A program made the translations under genes and the position numbers. A stretch of 64,000 bases of DNA from NCBI GenBank assembly GCA_964526785.1, contig CAZGMJ010000022.1, forward strand, positions 12,240-76,239. The letters run 5' to 3'. A model generated the notes under the pieces. That model searched no databases. It worked only from the letters and a program-made list of their open reading frames with translations, and was not told the DNA's origin. This stretch comes from CAZGMJ01 sp964526785. GTDB lineage: Bacteria > Planctomycetota > Phycisphaerae > Sedimentisphaerales > Anaerobacaceae. Positions 32,533-46,335 of this stretch are shown in pieces. Within the stretch, counting starts at the first letter, position 1. Every line of letters begins with the position of its first letter.

Positions 32533-35500
32533 ATGGTCTCACAAACCGTTCGCAGTTTCGGCAATGTTCAGGATGCGGTTGATATCCCGAATCTGGTGGA
32601 TATCCAGAGGGGCAGTTATGAGAGCTTCCTGCAGAAGGACGTAGCTCCCACAAAGAGAAAGTGCGTCGGTCTCGAAGCCCTCTTTCGGGAGATCTTCCCG
32701 ATCGAGAGTTACGACAAGAACACGGTTCTCGAGTACGTGTACTATGAGCTGGAGCGTCCTCACCACACTCCCATGCGCTGCCGGCAGTTGCGGCTGACGT
32801 ACGGGTATCCTTTGAAGATTGTGTGCCGCCTTCGCAGAAAAGAAGGCGAGGACCTGTCGGAACAGGCGATCTATATCGGTGAGATGCCCGTGATGATCGG
32901 CGGAGGCGAGTTCATCGTAAACGGTGCGGTGCGGGTTATTGTCAGCCAGTTGCATCGCAGTCCGGGTGTGGACTTTTTGATCGAGAGCAAGGAAGGCGAC
33001 CGGGTTCTGCACGGCGGCCGGATCATTCCGGAACGGGGGAGCTGGATTGAGATCGGTGTTACGCACAAGGACATTCTGGTTGTGAAGATCGATCAGTCCA
33101 GCAAGATTCCTGCGACGGTTTTCCTGCGGGCCATAAGCCCGGATTACGGCACGACCGAGCAGATTCTTCGCCTGTTCTATCCGACCAAGAAGGTGCCGCT
33201 GAACAAGCTGTCGCCGACGATGTGGGCGGTCGAACCCATTGCCGATCCGGACAGCGGCGAGATTATTGTCAAAGCGGGCACGCAGATTGCGGATCGCGTT
33301 TCGGTGATTCAGTCGGCGCTGGCGGATACGGGCAAAGGCAAGAAGAAGGCCGTTGAAATCGAGGTGATCACGCGCGTACGCGATGCGATTATCCTCAATA
33401 CTCTGGCCGAGGATGATTGTGAGACGCACGAGCAGGCGCTGTTGAAGTTCTACATGCGGCTTCGGCCGGGCAATCCTCCGAACGAAGAGAAAGCGAAGAG
33501 TTTCTTTGCAGAGAAGTTTTTCGATTCGAACCGGTATCGTCTCGGTCGGGTTGGCAGATTTCGTCTGAACCGTAAGTTCGAGCAGTCGGTGGATGAAGAG
33601 GAAATGACGCTGCGTCCCGAAGATCTGCTCAATACGATGAAGTACATCATGGCTCTTCGTAACAACGAGGGCGAAGTCGACGACATCGACCACCTCGGCA
33701 ACCGGCGGCTGCGGACGATTGATGAATTAGCGTCCGATGAGATTCGCAAGGGTCTTTTGAAGTTGCGCAAGACCGTCCAGGAACGGATGAGCATGAAGCG
33801 GGATGCCACGGACACCCCGCGTATCGCTGATTTGGTAAACTCGAAGAGTGTTTCGAGCAGTATCAATTACTTCTTCGGACGCGGCGAGTTGAGCCAGGTT
33901 GTCGATCAGACCAACGCCCTTAGTCAGTTGACGCACGAGCGGCGTCTTTCGGCTCTGGGGCCGGGCGGTTTGAACCGACGGCGGGCCGGTTTCGAAGTGC
34001 GGGACGTGCATATCAGCCATTACGGTCGAATCTGTCCGATCGAGACGCCGGAAGGCACGAACATCGGGTTGATTGCGTCGCTGGCCATTTTTGCGACGGT
34101 GGATGAATACGGCTTTCTGCTGACGCCCTACTGCAAGGTCAAGAACGGTAAGATGACGGGCGAGGTTGACTACCTTCGCGCCGATCAGGAGATGAGAGCG
34201 ATTTTCGCTCCGCCCAGCGCGGTCGATCCGTCGACGGGACGGATACCGAAGGGCCAGGTGTTGGCGAGAGAGAGCGGCGAACTGGCGCACGTGGAACACT
34301 CCAACGTGGACTATGTAGACATATCGCCCAAGCAGATCGTAGGCATTTCGGCTTCGTTGATTCCCTTTCTGGAGCATGATGACGCGAATCGCGCACTGAT
34401 GGGCTCGAATATGCAGCGCCAGGCGGTTCCACTGCTCAAGACGGATGCTCCGCTGGTGGGAACGGGCATGGAGAGTATGGTCGGTCGTAACTCCAGCATG
34501 GTGATTCGGGCCGAGAGCGGCGGGGTGGTTACGGCCGTCGACGCCACGAAGATCGTCATCGACCAGACGGACGAATACGAACTGGCCAAGTTCGAAGGAC
34601 TGAACGAGCGAACGTGCCTCAATCAGAAGCCTGTGGTTACGCTGGGCGAGAAGGTGCGCAAGAACCAGATTATTGCCGACGGAGGCGGGACGGACAGCGG
34701 CGTACTGGCTTTGGGCAAGAATATCCTGGTTGGTTTTGTGTCTTTCGACGGATACAACTTCGAGGACGCCATTATCGTCAGCGAACGGCTGTGTAAGGAT
34801 GACAGCTTCACGAGTATCCACATCGATGAATTCACGGCCGAGGTCCGCGAAACGCGTTTGGGCAAAGAGGAATTCACGTGCGATATTCCGAACGTCGGGG
34901 AGAAAGCGTTGCGGAATCTGGACGAAAACGGCGTCGTATGCGAAGGGACTCGCGTCTGTCCGGGCGACATTCTGGTGGGCAAAGTGGTTCCGAAGAGCAA
35001 GACGGAGCTGACGCCTGAGGAAAAACTGCTTCACGCCATCTTCGGCAGAGCGGGCGAGGACGTGAAGAACGATTCTCTGGAACTGCCCAGCGGTTACGAA
35101 GGCGTTGTCATCAAGACGGAGATGTTCACCAGGCGCGGCGCGGGTAGTGAGGAGCAGAAGAAGGCTCTGGCGGCGCAGATCAAAGAATATCAGGCCGAGA
35201 TGCAGGCTAAGGAGTGTACCGTCTTTCGTCAGATGACCGATGCAATTCACCAGAAGCTGGAGGTCAACATCGTGGACCCGTCCACGCGTCAGAAGGTCGG
35301 CGCCAGCGAAGACGACGAAGTCATTTCGGAACAGATCGAGAATTTCGATGTCAAGTGGGTCAAGCCGGCTTCGCTTCGCGATGAAGCGCAGAAGATCGCG
35401 GACAAGTACTGGCCGAAGATCACCGAACTTCAGGAGCAGGCCAAGCGTCGCGTTGAGACGTTGAAACACGGCGATGAACTGCCAAGCGGCGTCCTACAGA

Positions 35501-36318
35501 TGGCCAAGGTGTATGTGGCTATCAAGCGGACGCTGTCGATCGGTGACAAAATGGCGGGACGCCACGGTAACAAGGGTGTTATCGCCAAGATTATGCCGGA
35601 AGAGGATATGCCGTTCCTCGAGGATGGAACTCCTATCGATATTATGTTGAATCCGCTTGGCGTTCCCAGTCGAATGAACGTGGGGCAGATTCTGGAGACG
35701 CATCTGGGATGGGTGGCCAAGGTGCTGGGCTTCAACGCAGTGACGCCTGTTTTCGACGGAGCCAGCGAAGAGAAGATCCTGGAACTGACGGAAGAGGCAA
35801 ATGAGCGGATGACAAGCCGGAGGAAAGAACTGGAAGAGCAGCGTCAATCGCCTCCGGCCGACGAGTTTTTCGTGAATATACCGAAGTCGCTTAAGACGCA
35901 GTTGTACGACGGCAGAACGGGAGAGCCTTTCGATCAGAGAGCGACGATCGGCTTTATCTACATGATGAAGCTGCACCACCTGGTGGATGACAAGATTCAC
36001 GCGCGGGCGACCGGACCTTACAGTCTGATCACGCAGCAGCCGCTCGGCGGAAAGGCCCGAACGGGCGGCCAGAGGTTCGGCGAGATGGAAGTTTGGGCGC
36101 TGGAAGGTTATGGAGCGGCCTATGCGCTTCAGGAAATGTTGACAGTCAAGAGCGACGACGTCGAGGGTCGTACGAAGATCTACGAGTCGATGGTTAAGGG
36201 GCAGAACACCCTTGAGGCGGGCACGCCTCTCTCATTCGACGTGTTGTGCAATGAGATACGCGGACTCGGCCTGAACATTCAACTCGAGAAGAAGACGCTC
36301 GGCAGCGGGATTCTCTAA
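32533..36318 (+). CDS. rpoB: DNA-directed RNA polymerase subunit beta
   Basis: 1261 aa. AAGGGAG precedes the ATG. The rifampicin-pocket segment is visible as FFGRGELSQVVDQTNALSQL and LTHERRLSALGPGGL, followed by HYGRICPIETPEGTNIGLI. The active-site region GDKMAGRHGNKGVIAKI and the C-terminal GQRFGEMEVWALEGYGAA are present. Together with RpoC it forms the catalytic core. Length is close to the compact forms (about 1180-1350 aa). RpoC follows after 34 bases. Confidence 0.99.
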   Translation: MVSQTVRSFGNVQDAVDIPNLVDIQRGSYESFLQKDVAPTKRKCVGLEALFREIFPIESYDKNTVLEYVYYELERPHHTPMRCRQLRLTYGYPLKIVCRLRRKEGEDLSEQAIYIGEMPVMIGGGEFIVNGAVRVIVSQLHRSPGVDFLIESKEGDRVLHGGRIIPERGSWIEIGVTHKDILVVKIDQSSKIPATVFLRAISPDYGTTEQILRLFYPTKKVPLNKLSPTMWAVEPIADPDSGEIIVKAGTQIADRVSVIQSALADTGKGKKKAVEIEVITRVRDAIILNTLAEDDCETHEQALLKFYMRLRPGNPPNEEKAKSFFAEKFFDSNRYRLGRVGRFRLNRKFEQSVDEEEMTLRPEDLLNTMKYIMALRNNEGEVDDIDHLGNRRLRTIDELASDEIRKGLLKLRKTVQERMSMKRDATDTPRIADLVNSKSVSSSINYFFGRGELSQVVDQTNALSQLTHERRLSALGPGGLNRRRAGFEVRDVHISHYGRICPIETPEGTNIGLIASLAIFATVDEYGFLLTPYCKVKNGKMTGEVDYLRADQEMRAIFAPPSAVDPSTGRIPKGQVLARESGELAHVEHSNVDYVDISPKQIVGISASLIPFLEHDDANRALMGSNMQRQAVPLLKTDAPLVGTGMESMVGRNSSMVIRAESGGVVTAVDATKIVIDQTDEYELAKFEGLNERTCLNQKPVVTLGEKVRKNQIIADGGGTDSGVLALGKNILVGFVSFDGYNFEDAIIVSERLCKDDSFTSIHIDEFTAEVRETRLGKEEFTCDIPNVGEKALRNLDENGVVCEGTRVCPGDILVGKVVPKSKTELTPEEKLLHAIFGRAGEDVKNDSLELPSGYEGVVIKTEMFTRRGAGSEEQKKALAAQIKEYQAEMQAKECTVFRQMTDAIHQKLEVNIVDPSTRQKVGASEDDEVISEQIENFDVKWVKPASLRDEAQKIADKYWPKITELQEQAKRRVETLKHGDELPSGVLQMAKVYVAIKRTLSIGDKMAGRHGNKGVIAKIMPEEDMPFLEDGTPIDIMLNPLGVPSRMNVGQILETHLGWVAKVLGFNAVTPVFDGASEEKILELTEEANERMTSRRKELEEQRQSPPADEFFVNIPKSLKTQLYDGRTGEPFDQRATIGFIYMMKLHHLVDDKIHARATGPYSLITQQPLGGKARTGGQRFGEMEVWALEGYGAAYALQEMLTVKSDDVEGRTKIYESMVKGQNTLEAGTPLSFDVLCNEIRGLGLNIQLEKKTLGSGIL

Positions 36319-36352
36319 TGGTTGTCGTCTTGTTACTTGCAAGGGGCCTTAC

Positions 36353-40678
<4,326 letters not shown>

Positions 40679-40711
40679 TAGAGCAAGGAAATCTGACAGG
40701 GATTTGAGACT

Positions 40712-41080
40712 ATGCCTACGAGAAATCAGTTAGTGAACAAACCGAGAGCGAAGTCCAAGCGACGCAAGCGCGTGTCGGACATCAGCGGGTCTCCACAGAA
40801 GCGGGGTGTGTGTTTGATTGTGAGGACGCAGACGCCGAAAAAGCCAAACTCCGCACTTCGAAAGATCGCTCGTGTGCGGCTGACCAACGGCAAGGAGGTA
40901 ACCGCCTACATTCCCGGTATCGATCATAACCTCCAGGAGCACAGTACGGTTATGATTCGAGGCGGGCGTGTTCGCGACCTGCCCGGCGTCCGCTACCACA
41001 TCGTTCGCGGAGTCCTGGACTGTGCGGGCGTCTCGGGTCGGAAACAGGGCAGAAGTAAATACGGTGCCAAGAAGGCATGA
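40712..41080 (+). CDS. rpsL: 30S ribosomal protein S12
   Basis: 122 aa. LVNKPRAKSKRRKRVSD, then GVCLIVRTQTPKKPNSALRK, the decoding-centre loop whose Lys in PKKPNS is the usual streptomycin-resistance site, and DLPGVRYHIVRGVLDCAGV. S12 checks codon-anticodon pairing. Begins the str group with rpsG; AGGGA lies 13 bases upstream. Confidence 0.99.
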   Translation: MPTRNQLVNKPRAKSKRRKRVSDISGSPQKRGVCLIVRTQTPKKPNSALRKIARVRLTNGKEVTAYIPGIDHNLQEHSTVMIRGGRVRDLPGVRYHIVRGVLDCAGVSGRKQGRSKYGAKKA

Positions 41081-41118
41081 TGCAGCCCGTCGGGGCTATA
41101 GAACAAGAGGAACACGAT

Positions 41119-41592
41119 ATGTCGAAGAAGTTCACAGCTTCCAGCACACAATTGGAGCCGGACCCGAAGTATCATAGCAAACTGGCTGCAAAGTTCATAA
41201 ACTGCCTGATGTGGGACGGCAAGAAAAGCACCGCCCAGCGTGTATTTTACGATGCGCTGGATATGATAGGCAAGAAGGCTGAGGACGTCGAGCCGCTGGA
41301 GGTTTTCGAGAAGGCCATCAGCAATGTCAAGCCCATGATCGAGGTGCGCAGCAAGCGTGTTGGCGGAGCGAGCTATCAGGTTCCGATGCAGGTAAGTTCG
41401 AAGAGACAGCAATCACTCGCTTTCCGATGGATATTGGCTTCGGCCCGTTCCAAGAGTGGAAAACCGATAGCTGAGTGTCTGGCCAACGAGTTGTTTGATG
41501 CATACAACGAGCAGGGGGGCGCGATGACCACCCGCGAAAACGTCCACCGAATGGCCGAGGCCAACAAGGCGTTTGCCCATTTTGCCTGGTAA
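41119..41592 (+). CDS. rpsG: 30S ribosomal protein S7
   Basis: 157 aa from ATG 41119 with AGAGGA nine bases before; the frame is open upstream but has no S7 similarity. LAAKFINCLMWDGKKSTAQR, VEVRSKRVGGASYQVP-type segment (here EVRSKRVGGASYQVPMQV) and GAMTTRENVHRMAEANKAF are family hallmarks. S7 nucleates assembly of the 30S head and lies near the E site. A terminator follows 17 bases after the stop. Confidence 0.98.
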   Translation: MSKKFTASSTQLEPDPKYHSKLAAKFINCLMWDGKKSTAQRVFYDALDMIGKKAEDVEPLEVFEKAISNVKPMIEVRSKRVGGASYQVPMQVSSKRQQSLAFRWILASARSKSGKPIAECLANELFDAYNEQGGAMTTRENVHRMAEANKAFAHFAW

Positions 41593-41608
41593 GGGATTTC
41601 GACGACTT

Positions 41609-41650
41609 CTGCCACGGTTTGCTTGAGACAAGAGCCGTGGCAGTTTTTTT
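41609..41650 (+). terminator. Intrinsic terminator between rpsG and fusA
   Basis: Perfect 9-bp stem CTGCCACGG / CCGTGGCAG (41609-41617 and 41635-41643) with a 17-base loop, then seven Ts. It separates the rpsLG transcript from fusA, so fusA should have its own promoter or depend on readthrough. Confidence 0.9.
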
Positions 41651-41712
41651 ATGAATAGACATAGCGCAGAAGTGCAACGAAACAGACCAAAGAACCGCGC
41701 AATGGTGAAGAA

Positions 41713-43794
41713 TTGACTGCCGATCTGCAAAAACTGCGAAATATTGGCATTATGGCTCATATTGACGCGGGTAAGACCACCGTCACTGAGCGAATCCTGT
41801 ACTATACGGGCAAGACGTACAAGATGGGCGAAGTGCATGATGGTACTGCGGTCATGGACTACATGGAGGAGGAGCAGAAGCGCGGAATCACGATTACCTC
41901 AGCGGCGACGAAGTGCCCGTGGAAGGATTTTCACGTCAATCTGATCGATACGCCCGGCCACATCGATTTTACTGCGGAAGTGGAGCGGTCGCTCAGTGTG
42001 CTGGACGGGGCCGTGGCTGTGTTCGACGGCAGTGAAGGCGTTCAGGCCCAGAGTGAGACCGTCTGGAGGCAGGGCAAGAAGTATCATCTCCCATCCATGT
42101 GCTTTATCAACAAGATGGACAAGACCGGTGCTGATTTCGAGATGGCGGTGGATAGTATTCGGGACAAGCTCGTCGCCAACCCGATCGTGCTGCAGCTACC
42201 CATCGGGGCGGAGGATTCGTTCGTGGGCATCGTCGATCTGCTTTCCATGCAGGCGGTATTCTATAAGAGCGAGGAATTGGGTGCGAGTTTCGAAGAGACG
42301 GAAATACCCGATGAACTGCAGGACGCTGCGCAAAAGCAACGGGCGCAGATGATCGAACTGGCTGCCGAATACGATGATGAGCTGATGAAAGCGTACATCA
42401 ATGACGACCAGATAGGTTCGGAGATGATTGTGCGGGCGATTCGCAAGGGTACGCTGGCGTGCAAGCTGCACCCCGTATTCGTCGGTTCGGCGTTGAAGTA
42501 CATTGGAGTTCAGAGGCTTTTGGATGCCGTGGTGAATTATCTGCCGTCGCCTCTGGACAGGGCTGATCTGGTTGCACAGAAGGCGTCCGATAAAAACAAA
42601 GGACAGGAAGTTCCCGTCAAGTGCGATCCGAGCGGCAGCCTTGTAGCACTCGCATTCAAGATAACAAGCGATGTGCACGGCGATTTGAGCTTTTTGCGGA
42701 TATACCAGGGCCGGCTGAAGTCGGGAACGCGCGTATTGAATGCCAATCGTAACAAGAAGGAGAACATCACCCGCCTGTTCGAGATGCACGCCAAAGAGCG
42801 AATTCTGCGCGACGTTGCGGTTGCGGGTGATATTGTGGCGGTTGTCGGCCTCAAGGAGACATTGACGGGCGATACGATCTGCGATCCGAAGAAGCCTTTG
42901 TTATTGCCCACGATCTCGTTTCCGCAGACGGTAATCAACATGTCGATTGAGCCGCGGAGCAGTGCGGACAAGGCGAAGCTTGCCGATGCACTGGCATCGC
43001 TTCGGCGCGAAGATCCGACGTTCGGCTGCAAACAGAATCCCGAGACCGGCCAGACGATTATCAGCGGAATGGGCGAGTTGCATCTGGAGGTGCTCGAGCA
43101 CAAGCTCGTGCGGGAGAGAGGGGTGAACATTCGCGTCGGCAAGCCACGAGTGGCTTACAAGGAAGCGATCATGAACCGCGGAGAAGGTGAGGCGAAATTC
43201 GTTCATAAGAGCGGGGGGCGGGGGCAGTACGGGCACGTCATACTGCGGGTCGAGCCGTTGAGGACTGAGGACGGCCACTGGAGCAACGATCTGGTTTTCG
43301 AGAACGAAGTTGGTGCTGATGTGGTCCCGAGAGAGTTCGTCGGCGATGTGGAAAGAGGCAGCAAGGATGCCCTTAGTTGTGGGGTTCTGGCGGGATACCC
43401 CATGATCGGCATGACGATTACGCTGATCGGCGGATCATTTCACTCGGTGGATTCTTCGTCGCTTGCATTCGAGCAGGCGGCTGCAGTCGGGGTTGAGAAG
43501 GCTGTCAAGGATGCCCAGCCGGTGTTGCTCGAGCCGGTCATGCGCCTCGAGGTTGTCGTGCCCGAGGCGAATTTCGGTGCCGTCCAGGGAGGGCTGCTGG
43601 CCAAGAGAGGGCTGATTACGGATTGTCGGGCACACGGCAATATGCAGGTGATTCACGCCAATGTGCCACTTGTAGAGCTTTTCGGATATTCCAGCGAGAT
43701 TCGAGGCATGACTGCGGGGCGGGGCACTTTCACGATGGAGCCTCTGAGCTATGAGAAGGTGCCGGAGCAGGTGGCGGAGAAGATAATTATTTGA
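41713..43794 (+). CDS. fusA: Elongation factor G
   Basis: 693 aa from TTG 41713, with GGTG six bases upstream; the nearby ATG is closed by a stop. IMAHIDAGKTTVTERI is the P-loop, RGITITSAATKCPW switch I, and LIDTPGHIDFTAEVERS G3. Domain IV ends in the usual tip loop (EFVGDVERGSKDAL), which enters the decoding site. It drives translocation with GTP. Planctomycetes commonly carry several EF-G paralogues, so this may not be the only one. Confidence 0.96.
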   Translation: MTADLQKLRNIGIMAHIDAGKTTVTERILYYTGKTYKMGEVHDGTAVMDYMEEEQKRGITITSAATKCPWKDFHVNLIDTPGHIDFTAEVERSLSVLDGAVAVFDGSEGVQAQSETVWRQGKKYHLPSMCFINKMDKTGADFEMAVDSIRDKLVANPIVLQLPIGAEDSFVGIVDLLSMQAVFYKSEELGASFEETEIPDELQDAAQKQRAQMIELAAEYDDELMKAYINDDQIGSEMIVRAIRKGTLACKLHPVFVGSALKYIGVQRLLDAVVNYLPSPLDRADLVAQKASDKNKGQEVPVKCDPSGSLVALAFKITSDVHGDLSFLRIYQGRLKSGTRVLNANRNKKENITRLFEMHAKERILRDVAVAGDIVAVVGLKETLTGDTICDPKKPLLLPTISFPQTVINMSIEPRSSADKAKLADALASLRREDPTFGCKQNPETGQTIISGMGELHLEVLEHKLVRERGVNIRVGKPRVAYKEAIMNRGEGEAKFVHKSGGRGQYGHVILRVEPLRTEDGHWSNDLVFENEVGADVVPREFVGDVERGSKDALSCGVLAGYPMIGMTITLIGGSFHSVDSSSLAFEQAAAVGVEKAVKDAQPVLLEPVMRLEVVVPEANFGAVQGGLLAKRGLITDCRAHGNMQVIHANVPLVELFGYSSEIRGMTAGRGTFTMEPLSYEKVPEQVAEKIII

Positions 43795-44121
43795 GGGGAG
43801 AGAAAATTTTCTGTTTTTTTTAGATTTTGGGCAACATTTAGTTGACAGTGACAACTGGATTTGATACCAATAGCACTTTTCAGCCGTAGCGAGCATTGTC
43901 AAGGATGACTTTGCGTTAACCAGTTGGGCTGTGGCATATCTTCACGGTGTAGTCAGGGATGGTTTTTATTTGGCTCTATGAGCTGGCGGGCGCATGTGGA
44001 AGTTCGTTGGTTTGACTTCCGCAGGGTTGCTGGAGACCTATGCCCGAACACTAAGGAAGGCGAAGTGATTTAGGCCTTTCCTGCCGAAACCAAACATGAA
44101 CAACATATGGAGCCGGTATAG

Positions 44122-44149
44122 TTGTCGGCTCTCTGAGCAGGTGTAGTAT
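44122..44149 (+). promoter_or_regulatory. Candidate promoter of the S10 ribosomal operon
   Basis: TTGTCG at 44122-44127, a 16-base spacer, and TAGTAT at 44144-44149. Located about 143 bases before rpsJ, leaving room for a structured leader. Overlaps a GAGCCG...CGGCTC inverted repeat (44110-44131). Confidence 0.4.
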
Positions 44150-44230
44150 ATAGTTTGCGGCCTGGCTGCGAAATTGGAGAAATGTGGCAGGTTTGGCAGT
44201 GTGAAGTTAGGGTAATGCTTTTGTGGTATT

Positions 44231-44276
44231 CCCTGCCTCGGCAGGGGCAAGACTGTGTTGCCGTCAAATTTGACGG
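44231..44276 (+). promoter_or_regulatory. Two hairpins in the rpsJ leader
   Basis: CCCTGC-CTCG-GCAGGG (44231-44246) and the palindrome CCGTCA-AATT-TGACGG (44261-44276) sit between the promoter and ATG 44292. In E. coli, L4 represses the S10 operon through a leader hairpin; this is a positional candidate for comparable control. Confidence 0.45.
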
Positions 44277-44291
44277 GCTGTAGAAAGACAA

Positions 44292-44606
44292 ATGACCACT
44301 ACGACCGAAAAAATAAGAATCAGGATGGAAGCCTACGACCATCGTTCGCTGGATGCTTCGGCGCGGGAGATTGTGGATCATGCCCGCAAGACCAACGCGA
44401 AGGTCAGCGGTCCCATACCGTTGCCGACCCGCATCGAGCGGTACACGGTTTTGCGGAGCCCGCACATCGACAAGAAGTCGCGCGAGCAGTTCGAGCTTCG
44501 AACGCACAAGCGTTTGATTGACATCCACGAGGCGAATGCCCGGACCGTGGAGGTTCTCAATCGTTTGGTCGTCCCGGCGGGAGTTTTTGTACGGATTAAG
44601 GCCTGA
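44292..44606 (+). CDS. rpsJ: 30S ribosomal protein S10
   Basis: 104 aa. KIRIRMEAYDHRSLDASARE and GPIPLPTRIERYTVLRSPH, then SREQFELRTHKRLIDI are the S10 fold; the last is the conserved loop that contacts NusB during antitermination. Begins the S10-spc-alpha cluster. Standard length (about 102 aa). Confidence 0.99.
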   Translation: MTTTTEKIRIRMEAYDHRSLDASAREIVDHARKTNAKVSGPIPLPTRIERYTVLRSPHIDKKSREQFELRTHKRLIDIHEANARTVEVLNRLVVPAGVFVRIKA

Positions 44607-44695
44607 TTTGGTACGGGTGTGCCCGAAGTAACTGTTCCAGTGTTTATGTAGAGACGGGAACGGGGCAATCGGCGACGCCATTGGAATACAGAGCT

Positions 44696-45343
44696 ATGGC
44701 AATGTTACTGGGAAAAAAGATTGGGATGACGCAGGTTTACGGCCAGAGCGGCGATTTGCTGCCTGTGACGGTGATCCAGGCCGGGCCGTGCGTTGTCATG
44801 CAGGTCAAGACCGAGGCCAAAGATGGGTACAACGCCCTGCAACTTGGCTACGATGACGTCAAGGAATCGCGTAGAAAGAAGCCGCAGGTGGAGTCGGCAG
44901 CCAAGGCGAATACTGCTCCGAAGCGGTTCGTCAAGGAAATGCGACTGCCGGCCGGTGTGGAAGTGGAGCAGGAGCCGGGCGAGTCTTTGACGGTGTCCGT
45001 TTTTGCCGAAACGAAGTCTGTTGACGTTATCGGAACGAGCAAGGGGAAAGGATACGCCGGAGTGATGAAACGTCACGGATTCGGCGGTTTTCCGGCTTCG
45101 CACGGCACCGAACGCAAGCACAGGGCCGCGGGTTCGATATCGAGTTACGCCAGTGATGCCGGACACGGCGGCAACCTCAAAAAGGGCAAGCGAATGGCTG
45201 GGCACATGGGTCATGTGCGTGTGACGAGCAAGGACCACGAGGTTGTGGAAATTGACGAAGAGAACGATCTATTGGTGGTAAAGGGTTCTATACCCGGCCC
45301 GGCCGGCGGTTATTGCGTGTTGCGGACCGCCAAGAAGGGTTAG
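44696..45343 (+). CDS. rplC: 50S ribosomal protein L3
   Basis: 215 aa from ATG 44696 (MAMLLGKKIGMTQVY); an in-frame start five codons earlier is less typical. KGKGYAGVMKRHGFGG and the following GTERKHRAAGSI form the conserved loop close to the peptidyl-transferase centre. L3 binds near the 3' end of 23S rRNA and starts subunit assembly. Length matches bacterial L3. Confidence 0.97.
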   Translation: MAMLLGKKIGMTQVYGQSGDLLPVTVIQAGPCVVMQVKTEAKDGYNALQLGYDDVKESRRKKPQVESAAKANTAPKRFVKEMRLPAGVEVEQEPGESLTVSVFAETKSVDVIGTSKGKGYAGVMKRHGFGGFPASHGTERKHRAAGSISSYASDAGHGGNLKKGKRMAGHMGHVRVTSKDHEVVEIDEENDLLVVKGSIPGPAGGYCVLRTAKKG

Positions 45344-45369
45344 GCTTTTAGAGTGTGAAAGACTCCGAG

Positions 45370-46005
45370 ATGATTAGTCTTGTTGTTTACGACACAAACG
45401 GTAAGGAAGTCGATTCGCTGAAGGTGGATGAAGCTGCTTTCGGCGGCATCGTACGCTATCCGCTGCTCAAGCAGGCGATTGTGATGTACCATGCGAACAA
45501 GCGTGCGGGCACTGCTTCGACAAAAGGCAGGAGCGAGGTAGCAGGGTCCGGCAGGAAGTTGTTCAGGCAAAAAGGGACGGGCAACGCCCGCGTTGGCAAT
45601 GTCCGCACCGGCAAGCGCGTGGGCGGCGGAATGACGTTCGCCAAGAGTTGCAGAGACTTCGGCAAGCGCATGCCCAAGAAGCAGCGGCGCCTGGCGAGGG
45701 ATTCGGCGATTCTGGCCAAGTTGCTCAGCGACAATGTCGTCGTGGTCGACAATCTGAGCTTCGAGGCGCCCAAGACAAAGGACTTTGTGGCGGTACTGGA
45801 TAACTTGAAGGTCGATCGCAGTTGTCTTGTGGCTGTGGGCGGTTTTGAAGAGGCGCTTTTCAAGTCGGCTCGAAATGTTTCGCGCGTAGCGATAATGCCG
45901 GTGGCGCAACTCAATGCCGGAGACATATGCCGGCACCAGAAGATGATGTTTACGAAAGAGGCCTTTTTGTCGGTTCTCAACAGGGAGCCGGCGGCTGATA
46001 ACTAG
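45370..46005 (+). CDS. rplD: 50S ribosomal protein L4
   Basis: 211 aa from ATG 45370 (MISLVVYDTNGKEVDSLKV); a GTG at 45355 would add five residues without family similarity. The exit-tunnel loop appears as RSEVAGSGRKLFRQKGTGNA followed by Gly/Arg-rich residues. L4 can be the repressor of this operon in other bacteria, which ties in with the leader hairpins before rpsJ. Confidence 0.96.
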   Translation: MISLVVYDTNGKEVDSLKVDEAAFGGIVRYPLLKQAIVMYHANKRAGTASTKGRSEVAGSGRKLFRQKGTGNARVGNVRTGKRVGGGMTFAKSCRDFGKRMPKKQRRLARDSAILAKLLSDNVVVVDNLSFEAPKTKDFVAVLDNLKVDRSCLVAVGGFEEALFKSARNVSRVAIMPVAQLNAGDICRHQKMMFTKEAFLSVLNREPAADN

Positions 46006-46016
46006 GGTATTGCACG

Positions 46017-46295
46017 GTGGATGATTACAGCATAATAATCCGGCCTTTGGTTACCGAGCAGGGGATGCATTTCGCCAACACGAAAGGGGCGTATTCATTC
46101 GAGGTCAACCGCAAGGCGAACAAGACGCAGATACGCAACGCTGTCGAGCGGATATACAAGGTTCGTGTCCGCAAGGTCAACACGGCCAATCGCCTGGGCA
46201 AGCGCCGGCGTAGAGGCCGGGGCATCGGGATGACGTCGAATTGGAAGAAGGCTGTAGTGTACCTGGACCCGGAAGACCACATTGATCTGTTCTAG
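46017..46295 (+). CDS. rplW: 50S ribosomal protein L23
   Basis: 92 aa from GTG 46017, 11 bases after the rplD stop. SIIIRPLVTEQGMHF and YSFEVNRKANKTQIRNAVER are L23 hallmarks, then a basic loop (RLGKRRRRGRG). It sits at the tunnel exit and docks signal recognition particle and trigger factor. AGGG lies ten bases upstream. Confidence 0.96.
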   Translation: MDDYSIIIRPLVTEQGMHFANTKGAYSFEVNRKANKTQIRNAVERIYKVRVRKVNTANRLGKRRRRGRGIGMTSNWKKAVVYLDPEDHIDLF

Positions 46296-46335
46296 AATAA
46301 TGGAAGCTATTGGATAGCAGGCGGTAGCAGCGAAC

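Larger units (their letters stand above)
43795..44291. other. Intergenic region upstream of the S10 cluster
   Basis: No credible gene in 497 bases. It holds a candidate promoter (44122-44149) and leader hairpins before rpsJ. AGAAAATTTTCT followed by eight Ts right after fusA (about 43801-43820) is a weak terminator candidate without a proper loop. Confidence 0.5.
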
